NCBI GenBank assembly: GCA_045658645.1 | Contig: JAZOVJ010000003.1 | Span: 1 to 23,627 of the forward strand | Direction of reading: 5' to 3' | DNA length: 23,627 nt | Origin: UBA1738 sp045658645 | GTDB lineage: Bacteria; Bacillota; Clostridia; UBA1381 | Shown: positions 8,409 to 15,658 of the stretch, piece after piece | Numbering within the stretch: position 1 is the stretch's first letter | Layout: each line of letters begins with the position of its first letter | Translations under genes and position numbers: made by a program | Notes under the pieces: model-generated | Database searches by the model: none | What the model was told of the DNA's origin: nothing | The model's input: only the letters and a program-made list of their open reading frames with translations

Positions 8409-9026
8409 TTATCTTAATATATTCAGTCCAAGTAATATGTAAATAACCCCTGCAAATTTGTTTGCGTATTTTGAAACCTTTTCGTTTCTGTTTAAAAACC
8501 CTGAAACAAAGGATGCTACATATGCAATCAACAAGCACCATAGTATGCTTGTTGTAAAAAAGGTCAGACCCAAAACAAGAAACGGAACAGGTCCGTAAGG
8601 ATTGTCAGGCACTACAAACTGCGGAAGCAAAGCAAGGAAGAACAAAGCCACCTTTGGATTTAATGCGTTTGTCAAAACCCCCTGCCTGAAAACATCCGAC
8701 ATATTTTTAAGGGTATCTGCACCTTCCTGAAACATTGTTTCTTTCGAAGCTATAGCCTTTATTCCCATATACACAAGGTATACGGCACCGATAATTTTCA
8801 TCGTGTTAAACAGGACTTTTGAACTCGCAAGAACTGCAGATAAACCAAGCGACACCAAGACTGTATGTATTAAAATTCCCGTGCATATTCCAAAAGCAGA
8901 AACAATCCCAACCTTTCTGCCTCCTACACTTGCACGGCTTAAAACATAAATAATGTCTGTTCCGGGTGTAATATTTAAAAGTATTCCTGACAATAAAAAC
9001 AGTCCGTATTCGTTAATCCCTAACAT
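8409..9026 (-). CDS. LysE/RhtB-family amino-acid exporter
   Basis: With the ATG at 9026 the product is 205 aa, the usual family length. That start has an AGGAG seven bases upstream, and the promoter -10 at 9060-9065 rules out the longer reading frame. The N-terminal GILLNITPGTDIIYVLSRA segment and the following GRKVGIVSAFGICTG loop are the LysE/RhtB hallmark, and hydrophobicity suggests about six membrane segments. Members export amino acids such as threonine, homoserine lactone, lysine or leucine; the substrate here is unknown. It is a single-gene unit with its own promoter and terminator. Confidence 0.93.
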   Translation of the reverse strand: MLGINEYGLFLLSGILLNITPGTDIIYVLSRASVGGRKVGIVSAFGICTGILIHTVLVSLGLSAVLASSKVLFNTMKIIGAVYLVYMGIKAIASKETMFQEGADTLKNMSDVFRQGVLTNALNPKVALFFLALLPQFVVPDNPYGPVPFLVLGLTFFTTSILWCLLIAYVASFVSGFLNRNEKVSKYANKFAGVIYILLGLNILR

Positions 9027-9059
9027 TCGTATTCTCCTGCAATTTTTATTTACCCGAGG

Positions 9060-9088
9060 ATTATACACCAAAAAGCATATGCTGTCAA
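9060..9088 (-). promoter_or_regulatory. Sigma-A promoter for the LysE-type gene
   Basis: Minus strand: perfect -35 TTGACA (9083-9088), 17-bp spacer, perfect -10 TATAAT (9060-9065). It gives a leader of roughly 25 nt to the start at 9026. Confidence 0.88.
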
Positions 9089-9114
9089 CAAAAAAAGACA
9101 GGTGTTTTCCTGTC
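9089..9114 (-). terminator. Intrinsic terminator after the small-protein operon
   Basis: Minus strand: stem GACAGG (9109-9114 side) with CCTGTC (9097-9102 side), 6-nt loop, followed by seven or eight U (9089-9096). It separates the three small genes from the LysE promoter that begins at the next base. Confidence 0.85.
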
Positions 9115-9121
9115 CTTTTCA

Positions 9122-9367
9122 TCATATATGCCCTGTAAAAAACACCGCGAAAAGTGCCAGAAGAAGCAGGGTATCATCTGCATCATCCAATAGGATTGCA
9201 AGGATAACAATACCTAAAATAACATCATCAAACTCAAAATTCCCGAAAATTTTCTGATTTTCTTTCTTCTCACACTCGCATTTTTTTACCTCACATTTCT
9301 GTGGTGTTGATTCTCTTGCGGGAGCAATTTTTGGCATATCATTCATACTGTAATATCTGCGATACAT
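9122..9367 (-). CDS. Small membrane-associated protein of unknown function
   Basis: The product is 81 aa and I do not recognise the family. Residues 1-20 are polar, 21-38 are rich in Lys, Glu and Cys (a VKKCECEKKE stretch with three Cys counting the one just before it), and 41-81 form one or two hydrophobic helices interrupted by an acidic LLDDADDTLLLL turn. This pattern would place the C-terminus in the membrane with a possible metal-binding or disulfide-forming cytosolic head. It is the last gene of a three-gene unit, 15 nt after its neighbour, and ends at an intrinsic terminator. The ribosome site GGAAAGGAA lies about nine bases before the ATG. Confidence 0.7.
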   Translation of the reverse strand: MYRRYYSMNDMPKIAPARESTPQKCEVKKCECEKKENQKIFGNFEFDDVILGIVILAILLDDADDTLLLLALFAVFFTGHI

Positions 9368-9382
9368 AACAATATTCCTTTC

Positions 9383-9772
9383 CTACTTCCCAAACAGTCC
9401 CGAAAATCGTGCTATGTTCATCATTTTGGTAACACGGTCAATGCTTCTTTGACGCTCCGTTCTCATAAACGGCTTTAAGGACATCAAAAGATTAGACCTC
9501 TGGTCATTGGAATTTGTCATCTGGTCAAACATATTCTTTATCTGTCCTATCATTTCAAGTCCCTCGGGAGTTATTTTTGGAAAGTTGTTTGGTAACTGGC
9601 TTTTTCCTTCACCGATACCTATACTGTCCTCTATTTTTTCTGCAATATTGTTTCCGCTGTTTCCCGAATTATCAAGCATACCGCTTGATTTTAACATTTC
9701 CATTGCACCTTTTATTTTTTCGTCCGCATTATCCCCTAAAAACCCTTTTAATGTGCTCATCATATCCGCCAC
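9383..9772 (-). CDS. Uncharacterised small helical protein, GTG start
   Basis: The product is 129 aa. It starts at a GTG (9772) with a GGAGGG six bases upstream, which makes the start firm. The N-terminus is amphipathic (DMMSTLKGFLGDNADEKIKG), the middle is a Gly/Asn/Ser-rich linker (about 33-45), and residues about 65-129 are helical and basic, including SLKPFMRTERQRSIDRV and a short hydrophobic end. From memory, similar 'LKPF-x-(R/K)-x-ER-x-x-x-ID-x' tails occur in small Clostridia proteins of unknown function, but I cannot name a family. It has 11-15 nt gaps to both neighbours in the same operon, so the three proteins are probably made together. Confidence 0.7.
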   Translation of the reverse strand: MADMMSTLKGFLGDNADEKIKGAMEMLKSSGMLDNSGNSGNNIAEKIEDSIGIGEGKSQLPNNFPKITPEGLEMIGQIKNMFDQMTNSNDQRSNLLMSLKPFMRTERQRSIDRVTKMMNIARFSGLFGK

Positions 9773-9783
9773 AAAAATCCCTC

Positions 9784-10053
9784 CTACTTAAGCTTTTTCA
9801 TTATCTCGTCTACCGACATATTGCCAAGACTTGAAAGGTCAGCATTCTTTAAAGAGTCGCTTGCTTTTTTTGTGTCAAGCTGCATAAACTTATCCAAAAT
9901 GGCCTTTTTATCAGCCTCTGACAAGGAGTTTTTAAGCTTTTGACCCTCAGGCGTTTTCATAAATTTTGTTACCATATCCGCAGAATTTTTCAGCTTATCA
10001 GAACCTATACCCGATAATATATTCTTAAGCTTATCGTTCATATTGGAATCCAT
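9784..10053 (-). CDS. Uncharacterised small charged helical protein
   Basis: The product is 89 aa from the ATG at 10053, which has AGAGGTG seven bases upstream; a longer reading from a GTG at 10062 would overlap that ribosome site and is rejected. The chain is Lys/Asp/Ser-rich and predicted almost wholly helical, with repeated 'DKLKN' and 'LKNS/A' units near residues 8, 18 and 42 and later. There is no Cys, signal peptide or membrane segment. It is the first gene of the three-gene unit and diverges from the pheST promoter. No function can be assigned. Confidence 0.7.
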   Translation of the reverse strand: MDSNMNDKLKNILSGIGSDKLKNSADMVTKFMKTPEGQKLKNSLSEADKKAILDKFMQLDTKKASDSLKNADLSSLGNMSVDEIMKKLK

Positions 10054-10072
10054 ATAAATCACCTCTTATTTC

Positions 10073-10103
10073 ATTATATTCTGTGTGTTAAAAAAATTTA
10101 CAA
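10073..10103 (-). promoter_or_regulatory. Weak candidate promoter for the small-protein operon
   Basis: Minus strand: a good -10 TATAAT (10073-10078), but the best -35, TTGTAA (10098-10103), is 19 bp away. The site is in the right place upstream of the start at 10053. It runs back-to-back with the pheST promoter. Confidence 0.4.
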
Positions 10104-10109
10104 AAACCC

Positions 10110-10138
10110 TTGTATTTCCTTGAAATTTGTGGTATAAT
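10110..10138 (+). promoter_or_regulatory. Sigma-A promoter for pheST
   Basis: A -35 TTGTAT (10110-10115), a 17-bp spacer and a perfect -10 TATAAT (10133-10138) preceded by TGTGG. Transcription would begin near 10145, at the start of the T-box leader. Confidence 0.82.
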
Positions 10139-10144
10139 TCAATC

Positions 10145-10406
10145 TGTATGAATTAAAGGCTATGATGAAACAAAGTAGAGTATGCTTTTCCAGAAGAGAG
10201 TGGCGGTCTTGGGCTGTGAGCCGCTGCGGTACAGGCATAGCTTGAAATTTCCTTTCGGAGCCGTACGGGTGAAGCTTTTAGAGTGTGTAGTCCGTAACGC
10301 AAACGGTGCGTTAAGCCGAAATTAAGTGTCTGCAATATATGCAGAAATATGGGTGGTACCGCGGAGTTTACGCTTCGTCCCTGTTTTGGGGCGGAGTTTT
10401 TTTATT
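10145..10406 (+). ncRNA. T-box leader for phenylalanyl-tRNA synthetase
   Basis: The leader of about 260 nt has the standard T-box parts. Stem I carries an AGTAGA S-turn (10174-10179) and an AGAGAG element (10195-10200). The conserved antiterminator GGGTGGTACCGCG spans 10351-10363. A terminator hairpin (about 10371-10394, CTTCGTCCC with GGGGCGGAG) ends in a U-run (10397-10403). The UGGU bulge at 10354-10357 matches a tRNA 3' end with discriminator A, as in tRNA-Phe. Two UUC (Phe) triplets, at 10249-10251 and 10254-10256, sit on the 3' side of stem I; I favour the first from rough pairing but folding is needed. Uncharged tRNA-Phe would stabilise the antiterminator and switch on pheST. Confidence 0.93.
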
Positions 10407-10469
10407 TTAAAAAACCATTCCGTCTTCCTGAAAAACAGGAAGATTTCTTAATTTTAAGTATGAAAAACA

Positions 10470-11489
10470 ATGAAACAACAGTTAGAGCTAATCAAAAAAG
10501 CTGCTGAAGAGCAGCTACAAAATGCCGAGACTATTGAAGCTTTGGAAGAAGCAAGAATCAAATACCTCGGAAAAAAAGGCGAGCTTACAGGTATCCTGAA
10601 AGGCATGGGTGCATTATCAGCAGAGGAGCGCCCTGTAATCGGGGCTTTGGCAAACGAAGTGCGTGAGTTCTTAACAAATGCAATCGATTCCAAGAAAGCT
10701 GAAATGGAAGCAAAGCTTCAAGACGAAAAGCTTAAGAAAGAAGTAATTGACATTACAATGCCGGGTAAGCGTTCAAAGGTTGGCAACCTGCATCCTTTAA
10801 CAAAGGTTCTTGACGAATTCAAGGACACTGTTATCGGTATGGGCTTCGAAATTGCAGAAGGTCCTGACGTTGAAACCGACTACTATAACTTTGAGGCATT
10901 AAACATTCCGAAAAATCACCCTGCAAGAGATACACAGGACTCATTCTATGTTGAAGACAGTATTGTGTTAAGAACACAGACATCTCCAATGCAGATTCGT
11001 GTTATGGAAAACAAGAAACCGCCAATCCGCATTATTGCACCGGGAAGAGTTTACAGAAGTGACGCTATGGATGCAACTCACTCACCTATCTTCCATCAAA
11101 TTGAAGGTCTTGTTGTTGATAAAGGCATCACAATGGCGGACTTAAAGGGAACACTTGAAGCACTAATCAAGTCAATCTACGGCGATAACGCAAAATGCCG
11201 TTTCCGTCCGCACCACTTCCCGTTCACAGAGCCATCAGTTGAAACTGACGTTCAGTGCTTTAACTGCGGCGGTAAGGGGTGCAGTATGTGTAAGGGCGAA
11301 GGCTGGATTGAAATCTTAGGCGGCGGTATGGTTCACCCGAAAGTTCTTTCTAACTGCGGAATTGACCCTGAAGTTTACTCAGGCTTTGCCTTTGGTATTG
11401 GTCTTGAAAGACTTGTTATGGGTAGATATGATATTAATGACATCCGTCTTTTCTATGAAAATGACGTGAGATTCTTGAAACAATTTTAA
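10470..11489 (+). CDS. pheS: Phenylalanine--tRNA ligase alpha subunit
   Basis: The product is 339 aa, typical for bacterial PheS, the catalytic subunit of the (alpha-beta)2 enzyme that charges tRNA-Phe. Residues about 1-90 are the coiled-coil tRNA-binding arm, with IKYLGKKGELT. Class II motif 2 lies near RVYRSDAMDATHSPIFHQIEG, HHFPFTEPSVE follows, then a CFNCGGKGCSMC cysteine cluster, and motif 3 is GFAFGIGLERLVMGRYDI. The start at 10470 agrees with the family N-terminus, but the nearest purine-rich site (GGAAGA, 10438-10443) is about 26 bases away, so initiation may be weak. It follows the T-box and is 22 nt from pheT. Confidence 0.97.
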   Translation: MKQQLELIKKAAEEQLQNAETIEALEEARIKYLGKKGELTGILKGMGALSAEERPVIGALANEVREFLTNAIDSKKAEMEAKLQDEKLKKEVIDITMPGKRSKVGNLHPLTKVLDEFKDTVIGMGFEIAEGPDVETDYYNFEALNIPKNHPARDTQDSFYVEDSIVLRTQTSPMQIRVMENKKPPIRIIAPGRVYRSDAMDATHSPIFHQIEGLVVDKGITMADLKGTLEALIKSIYGDNAKCRFRPHHFPFTEPSVETDVQCFNCGGKGCSMCKGEGWIEILGGGMVHPKVLSNCGIDPEVYSGFAFGIGLERLVMGRYDINDIRLFYENDVRFLKQF

Positions 11490-11511
11490 TTAAGGAAAGG
11501 ACTGATAAAAA

Positions 11512-13896
11512 ATGAAAGTACCAATGAGTTGGTTTAACGACTATACAAATGTTGACGGCATTTTACCGAGAGAGTATGCAGAAGCCCTTACCTTAACAGG
11601 CTCAAAGGTTGAAACCGTTGAGAATATGGGAGCGGATATCAAGAACGTTGTTACAGGTAAAATCCTTGAAATAACAGAGCATCCTGATTCTGACCATATG
11701 GTTATCTGCAAGGTTGATGTTAAAGACGAAGTTTTACAAATCGTAACAGGTGCACCAAACGTTAAGGTTGGTCAGATTGTCCCTGTTGCTAAAAACGATT
11801 CATACTTACCCGGCGGAGTCCACATTAAGACAGGAAAACTTCGTGGCGTAGAATCATTCGGTATGCTTTGCTCACACGAAGAGCTTGGATTATCAGAATC
11901 CGACCTTTCATGGGAACCTGAATATGGAATTTTAGTTCTTCCTGAAGATACCGAAATCGGAATGGATATTAAGGACTTCTTTGGTCTTAACGAAGAGGTT
12001 GTTGAGTTTGAAATTACTTCAAACCGTCCTGACTGCTTCAGCGTAATTGGTCTTGCACGTGAAACTGCGGCTACATTCGGTAAGCCATTCACTGTTCCTG
12101 CACCTGTATACAATGAAACCGGCGAAAACATTAACGATACAATTTCTGTAACTGTTGAAAACCCTGACAAGTGCCTGCGTTATACAGCAAAAATGGTTAA
12201 AAACGTAAAAATCGGTCCGTCACCTGCATGGATGGTGCACAGACTGAAAGCAGCAGGTATCCGTTCAATCAACAATATTGTTGACATTACAAACTATATC
12301 CTTTTAGAATATGGTCAGCCAATGCACGCATTTGACCTTCGTCACTTATCAGGCGGCAAAATCATTGTCCGTGATGCAAAGGACGGCGAAGTTATCAAAA
12401 CACTTGACGAACAGGACAGAACACTAAACTCAAACGACCTTGTTATTGCAGATGCCGAAAAGGCAGTTGCCATCGCAGGTGTTATGGGCGGATTTAACTC
12501 TGAAATTGAAGAGGACACAACAACTGTTGTTTTTGAATCTGCTACATTCGATGCTGTTTCAGTTCGTTTGACTGCACAAAAAGCAGGTCTTAGAACAGAG
12601 GCATCATCAAGATATGAAAAGGGTCTTGACGTTAACAACACAATTCCTGCAATAAACCGTGCCTGCCAGCTTGTTGAAGAGCTTGGTTGCGGTGAAATCG
12701 TTGGCGGAATGATTGACGTTGTTGGTAACGTTCCGTCACCAACAGTTCTTGCATTCAGACCTGAAAAAATCAATGCATTCTTAGGCATCGACATTTCTAA
12801 AGAAGAAATGGCAGGATACCTTACTACAATAGAATTCAAGGTTGACCTTGACAAAATGGAAATCACAGTTCCGTCATTCAGACCTGATGTTGCCTCCGAA
12901 GCTGACGTTGCAGAAGAAGTTGCAAGATTCTATGGCTACAACAAAATTCCTACAACATTGATTTCAGGCGAGTCCACAAAGGGTTCATACTCACCGCTTC
13001 AGAAGTTCAGAAAAGACCTTTGCTCAATGCTTACAGCACAGGGTATGTATGAAATCTATACTTTCACATTTATCGGTGAAAACGAATTTGACAAGCTTAA
13101 CCTACCTGCTGACAGCTCATTCAGAAACGCTGTAAAGATAAGAAATCCACTTGGGGAAGATACCTCAATTATGAGAACAACAATGCTTGCTTCAATGCTT
13201 GAAACTTTGTCTTACAACTACAACCGTAAGAACGAAGAGGCAAAGCTTTTCGAAATAAGCAAGACATATATCCCGACAGTTCAGGGTCAGTTACCGAACG
13301 AGCCTGAAAAGCTTTCAATCGGTATGTATGGAAACGATATTGATTTCTTTGACCTAAAGGGCACAATCGAAGAAATCATTGACGGTCTTAACATTAAGGG
13401 CATTACCTGGGCACCGCTCACAACCTGCCCGTCACTTCACCCCGGACGTGCCGCCTGCTTAATGCTCGGCGATACTCAAATCGGTATCTTGGGTCAGGTT
13501 CACCCGACAGTGTGCAGGAACTTTGACATTGATACAAATTGCTTTGTTGCTGAAATTGACATTCTTCCGCTATTTGAAAGCATTGATAATAACGTGAAGT
13601 ATAAGGCACTTCCAAAGTTCCCGGCAGCAGAGCGTGACATTGCAGTTTTGGTTGATAAGACAGCACTCGTTGGCGACCTTGAAGCAACCATCGCAAAGGC
13701 ATCAGGCGCACTTTTGGAAAACATCAAGCTATTTGATGTTTACGAAGGCGACAGAATCCCTGAAGATAAGAAGAGCGTTGCATTCGCTATTTCTTTCCGC
13801 GCTGCGGACAGAAGCTTGACCAGCGAAGAAGTTAATAAGGTATTCAACAAGATTGTTAAGGACCTTCAGTTCAAGAATAACGCACAGTTAAGATAA
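11512..13896 (+). CDS. pheT: Phenylalanine--tRNA ligase beta subunit
   Basis: The product is 794 aa, full length. The domain order is normal: an N-terminal MKVPMSWFNDY start, an EMAP-II-like tRNA-binding domain (about 40-150, with HPDSDHMVICKVD and IVTGAPNV), the B3/B4 editing domain (about 200-385, with SINNIVDITNYILLE), the B5 domain (about 400-475), the catalytic-like core (about 480-680, ending near SLHPGRAA), and the C-terminal anticodon-binding FDX-ACB domain (about 700-794, with FPAAERDIAVLVDK). It edits mischarged Tyr and holds tRNA. An AAGGAAAGG site lies upstream and a strong hairpin follows the stop. Confidence 0.97.
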   Translation: MKVPMSWFNDYTNVDGILPREYAEALTLTGSKVETVENMGADIKNVVTGKILEITEHPDSDHMVICKVDVKDEVLQIVTGAPNVKVGQIVPVAKNDSYLPGGVHIKTGKLRGVESFGMLCSHEELGLSESDLSWEPEYGILVLPEDTEIGMDIKDFFGLNEEVVEFEITSNRPDCFSVIGLARETAATFGKPFTVPAPVYNETGENINDTISVTVENPDKCLRYTAKMVKNVKIGPSPAWMVHRLKAAGIRSINNIVDITNYILLEYGQPMHAFDLRHLSGGKIIVRDAKDGEVIKTLDEQDRTLNSNDLVIADAEKAVAIAGVMGGFNSEIEEDTTTVVFESATFDAVSVRLTAQKAGLRTEASSRYEKGLDVNNTIPAINRACQLVEELGCGEIVGGMIDVVGNVPSPTVLAFRPEKINAFLGIDISKEEMAGYLTTIEFKVDLDKMEITVPSFRPDVASEADVAEEVARFYGYNKIPTTLISGESTKGSYSPLQKFRKDLCSMLTAQGMYEIYTFTFIGENEFDKLNLPADSSFRNAVKIRNPLGEDTSIMRTTMLASMLETLSYNYNRKNEEAKLFEISKTYIPTVQGQLPNEPEKLSIGMYGNDIDFFDLKGTIEEIIDGLNIKGITWAPLTTCPSLHPGRAACLMLGDTQIGILGQVHPTVCRNFDIDTNCFVAEIDILPLFESIDNNVKYKALPKFPAAERDIAVLVDKTALVGDLEATIAKASGALLENIKLFDVYEGDRIPEDKKSVAFAISFRAADRSLTSEEVNKVFNKIVKDLQFKNNAQLR

Positions 13897-13900
13897 AATT

Positions 13901-13930
13901 AAAAGAGATAACCAAAAGGTTATCTCTTTT
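13901..13930. terminator. Bidirectional terminator between pheT and the SCIFF maturase gene
   Basis: A perfect 13-bp stem (13901-13913 with 13918-13930) with an AAAA loop lies between convergent stop codons. It has a U-run on the plus strand (TTTTTTATTTT) and an A/U-rich end on the minus strand. Confidence 0.9.
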
Positions 13931-15295
13931 TTATTTTAATGCCTTATCTACCTGTATCATAATGGCACATTCCATACGCTTTTTGAACAGTTCACAACCA
14001 TATTCGTATATGCCGTTTATATCACCTGTTGCGTGATATGCATTTGCCGCACATCCGCCTGAGCAATAAAGCTTTGCCCAGCAGTCCTTACATTCAGGTC
14101 TTGAATATACGTTGCAGTTTCTGAACTTTTCGCGAAGGTCGGAATTTGTAACTCCATCATACACATTACCCATACAGTACTTTTCATCGCCAACAAACTG
14201 GTGGCAAGGATAAAAATCGCCGTGTGGTGTTACTGCCATATATTCTGTTCCAGAGCCACAGCCTGAAATACGCTTATAAATACAAGGTCCGTTTTCAAGG
14301 TCTATCATATAGTGATAGAAAGTGAAACCTCTGCCCGCTTCTTCTCTTTTTATCATTTCATTTGCAAGAATTTCATACTGGCGGAAAAGTTCAGGCAAAT
14401 CCGCCTCGGTCAGTGCATAAGGGTCAGTCGGTGCACATACAACAGGCTCCATACTAAGCTCGGAAAAGCCAAGGTCTGCCATATGAAAAATGTCGTTAGT
14501 GAAGTCCACATTATTGTGAGTGTATGTACCGCGCATATAATAGCTCTTGTCACCACGTTTTTTCACAAACTCCTGAAATTTCGGCACAATAACGTCATAA
14601 CTTCCTCTTCCATGATAGTCCTTTCGCAAATGGTCATGAACCTCACGTCTTCCGTCAAGGCTTAAAACTACATTGTCCATTTCACGATTACAAAATTCTG
14701 TAACTTCATCATCTAAAAGCATACCGTTTGTGGTAAGAGTAAATCTGAAATTTTTATTATGCTCTTTTTCAATACTTCTTGCATAAGCAACAAGGTCTTT
14801 TACAACCTGCCAGTTCATCAGCGGTTCACCGCCAAAAAAGTCCACCTCAAGATTTCGCCTTGTTCCTGAATTTTTAACAAGAAAATCAAGTGCCGCCTTT
14901 CCGACGTCAAAGCTCATCAAAGCCTTTTCGCCCTGATATTTTCCCTGACTTGCAAAACAATAGCTGCAGTTTAAGTTGCAGGTATGTGCAACGTGAAGAC
15001 ATAATGCCTTTACTACGTTATTTTTGCTCTTTAAAACATCTGCCTTGTCCTCATAAATATCCTCACAGAACAAAAGTTTCTGTTCCTTCAGTGCCTCAAC
15101 ATCGCCTATGCAGGCTAAAACCTCACCCTCGGTTATGTTTGGATATTTCTCAAGTATTTTTGCAACAATATCGCTCTTTTCGCAGGCTTCATACATCCCG
15201 ATAATGTCATAAGCCACCTCATCCACAGCGTGAACCGAACCGCTTAGTGAGTCAAGGACGATATTGTATCCGTTTTGTTTATATTGGTGTATCAT
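13931..15295 (-). CDS. scfB: SCIFF-peptide radical SAM maturase (CteB/ScfB type)
   Basis: The product is 454 aa, the usual length. Residues about 1-85 form the RiPP-recognition-like N-terminal domain that binds the leader. The radical SAM core has the CxxxCxxC cluster at Cys106, Cys110 and Cys113 (HTCNLNCSYCFA), GGEP near 155-158 and TTNG near 188-191. The C-terminal SPASM region carries Cys338, 346, 364, 374, 394, 402, 405, 411, 415, 434 and 443, including CKDCWAKLYCSGGC, and would hold two auxiliary 4Fe-4S clusters. Characterised relatives join a Cys thiol to a nearby Thr of the SCIFF peptide by a thioether bond. The substrate gene lies 60 nt upstream. The ribosome site is AAAGGAAAG. The family call is very firm; the exact cross-link made here is unknown. 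Confidence 0.96.
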   Translation of the reverse strand: MIHQYKQNGYNIVLDSLSGSVHAVDEVAYDIIGMYEACEKSDIVAKILEKYPNITEGEVLACIGDVEALKEQKLLFCEDIYEDKADVLKSKNNVVKALCLHVAHTCNLNCSYCFASQGKYQGEKALMSFDVGKAALDFLVKNSGTRRNLEVDFFGGEPLMNWQVVKDLVAYARSIEKEHNKNFRFTLTTNGMLLDDEVTEFCNREMDNVVLSLDGRREVHDHLRKDYHGRGSYDVIVPKFQEFVKKRGDKSYYMRGTYTHNNVDFTNDIFHMADLGFSELSMEPVVCAPTDPYALTEADLPELFRQYEILANEMIKREEAGRGFTFYHYMIDLENGPCIYKRISGCGSGTEYMAVTPHGDFYPCHQFVGDEKYCMGNVYDGVTNSDLREKFRNCNVYSRPECKDCWAKLYCSGGCAANAYHATGDINGIYEYGCELFKKRMECAIMIQVDKALK

Positions 15296-15319
15296 ATTTC
15301 TTTCCTTTTTACAATAAAT

Positions 15320-15345
15320 TTGCCGGCTGAAAACTCAACCGGCAA
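15320..15345 (-). terminator. Inter-cistronic hairpin between SCIFF precursor and maturase
   Basis: The stem TTGCCGG (15320-15326) with CCGGCAA (15339-15345) also has an inner TGA/TCA pairing. It lies between the precursor stop and the maturase ribosome site. Only a weak U-stretch (ATTTATT) follows on the minus strand, so it more likely attenuates or protects the mRNA than ends it fully. It could keep precursor output above maturase output. Confidence 0.6.
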
Positions 15346-15355
15346 CCTTTTAATC

Positions 15356-15619
15356 TTATCTGTTTTCACATGGCTGATTTGCCACGCCGCAAGATGTTTT
15401 GCAAGCTGACTGGCATGATGTCTGACATTCGCCGCATCCGCCCTCGCAAGCTGTTAGGTTTCTTGTTCCTATTGTAACGATTCTTGAAGTAGCTTCACAT
15501 GGCTGATTTGCCACGCCGCAAGATGTTTTACAAGCTGACTGGCATGATGTCTGACATTCGCCGCATCCACCCTCGCAAGCTGTTAGGTTTCTTGTTCCTA
15601 TTGTCTTAATTCTGTTCAT
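15356..15619 (-). CDS. scfA: Tandem-duplicated SCIFF precursor peptide (two leader-core units)
   Basis: The product is 87 aa, about twice the usual SCIFF length. Unit 1 (residues 1-43) and unit 2 (44-87) repeat with a 43-residue period. Each has a short RI-x-TIGTRNLTA leader and a core with CGECQTSCQSACKTSC, then GVANQPCE. Cysteines are at 15, 19, 22, 26, 30, 34, 41 and again at 58, 62, 65, 69, 73, 77, 84, making 14. Only the first residues and the linker EATS differ between units. SCIFF ('six cysteines in forty-five') peptides are near-universal in Clostridia and are cross-linked by the adjacent radical SAM maturase; their final role is unknown. In both units Gly (35 and 78) stands where the reported Thr acceptor aligns. 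An AAAGGAG site nine bases upstream and a consensus promoter suggest high expression. Confidence 0.93.
   Translation of the reverse strand: MNRIKTIGTRNLTACEGGCGECQTSCQSACKTSCGVANQPCEATSRIVTIGTRNLTACEGGCGECQTSCQSACKTSCGVANQPCENR
15365..15475 (-). repeat. Tandem repeat copy encoding SCIFF unit 2
   Basis: These 111 bp match the second copy at 15494-15604 with an offset of 129 bp (43 codons). The two differ only at 15401 (G against A) and 15440 (G against A). Both changes are silent: TGC/TGT for Cys and GGC/GGT for Gly. Confidence 0.95.
15494..15604 (-). repeat. Tandem repeat copy encoding SCIFF unit 1
   Basis: This is the partner of 15365-15475, with 109 of 111 bases identical by direct comparison. 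The repeat covers both the leader segment and the core, so a whole peptide unit was duplicated in frame. Confidence 0.95.
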
Positions 15620-15658
15620 AAGAAATTACTCCTTTTTATATTCTGCTAATTTATATAT

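Noticed and set aside
9027..9125. Longer N-terminus for the LysE-type protein
   Set aside because: This stretch contains the perfect promoter at 9060-9088 and the upstream terminator, and family members start at the ATG used here.
12342..12866. 174-codon minus-strand open frame inside pheT
   Set aside because: It is antisense to the conserved B3/B4 region of PheT, with low-complexity Ser/Thr-rich translation and no initiation site.
15356..15619. CRISPR or satellite-type array at the repeat
   Set aside because: There are only two copies, in frame and coding for a known peptide family with a ribosome site and promoter; spacing and length do not fit CRISPR.
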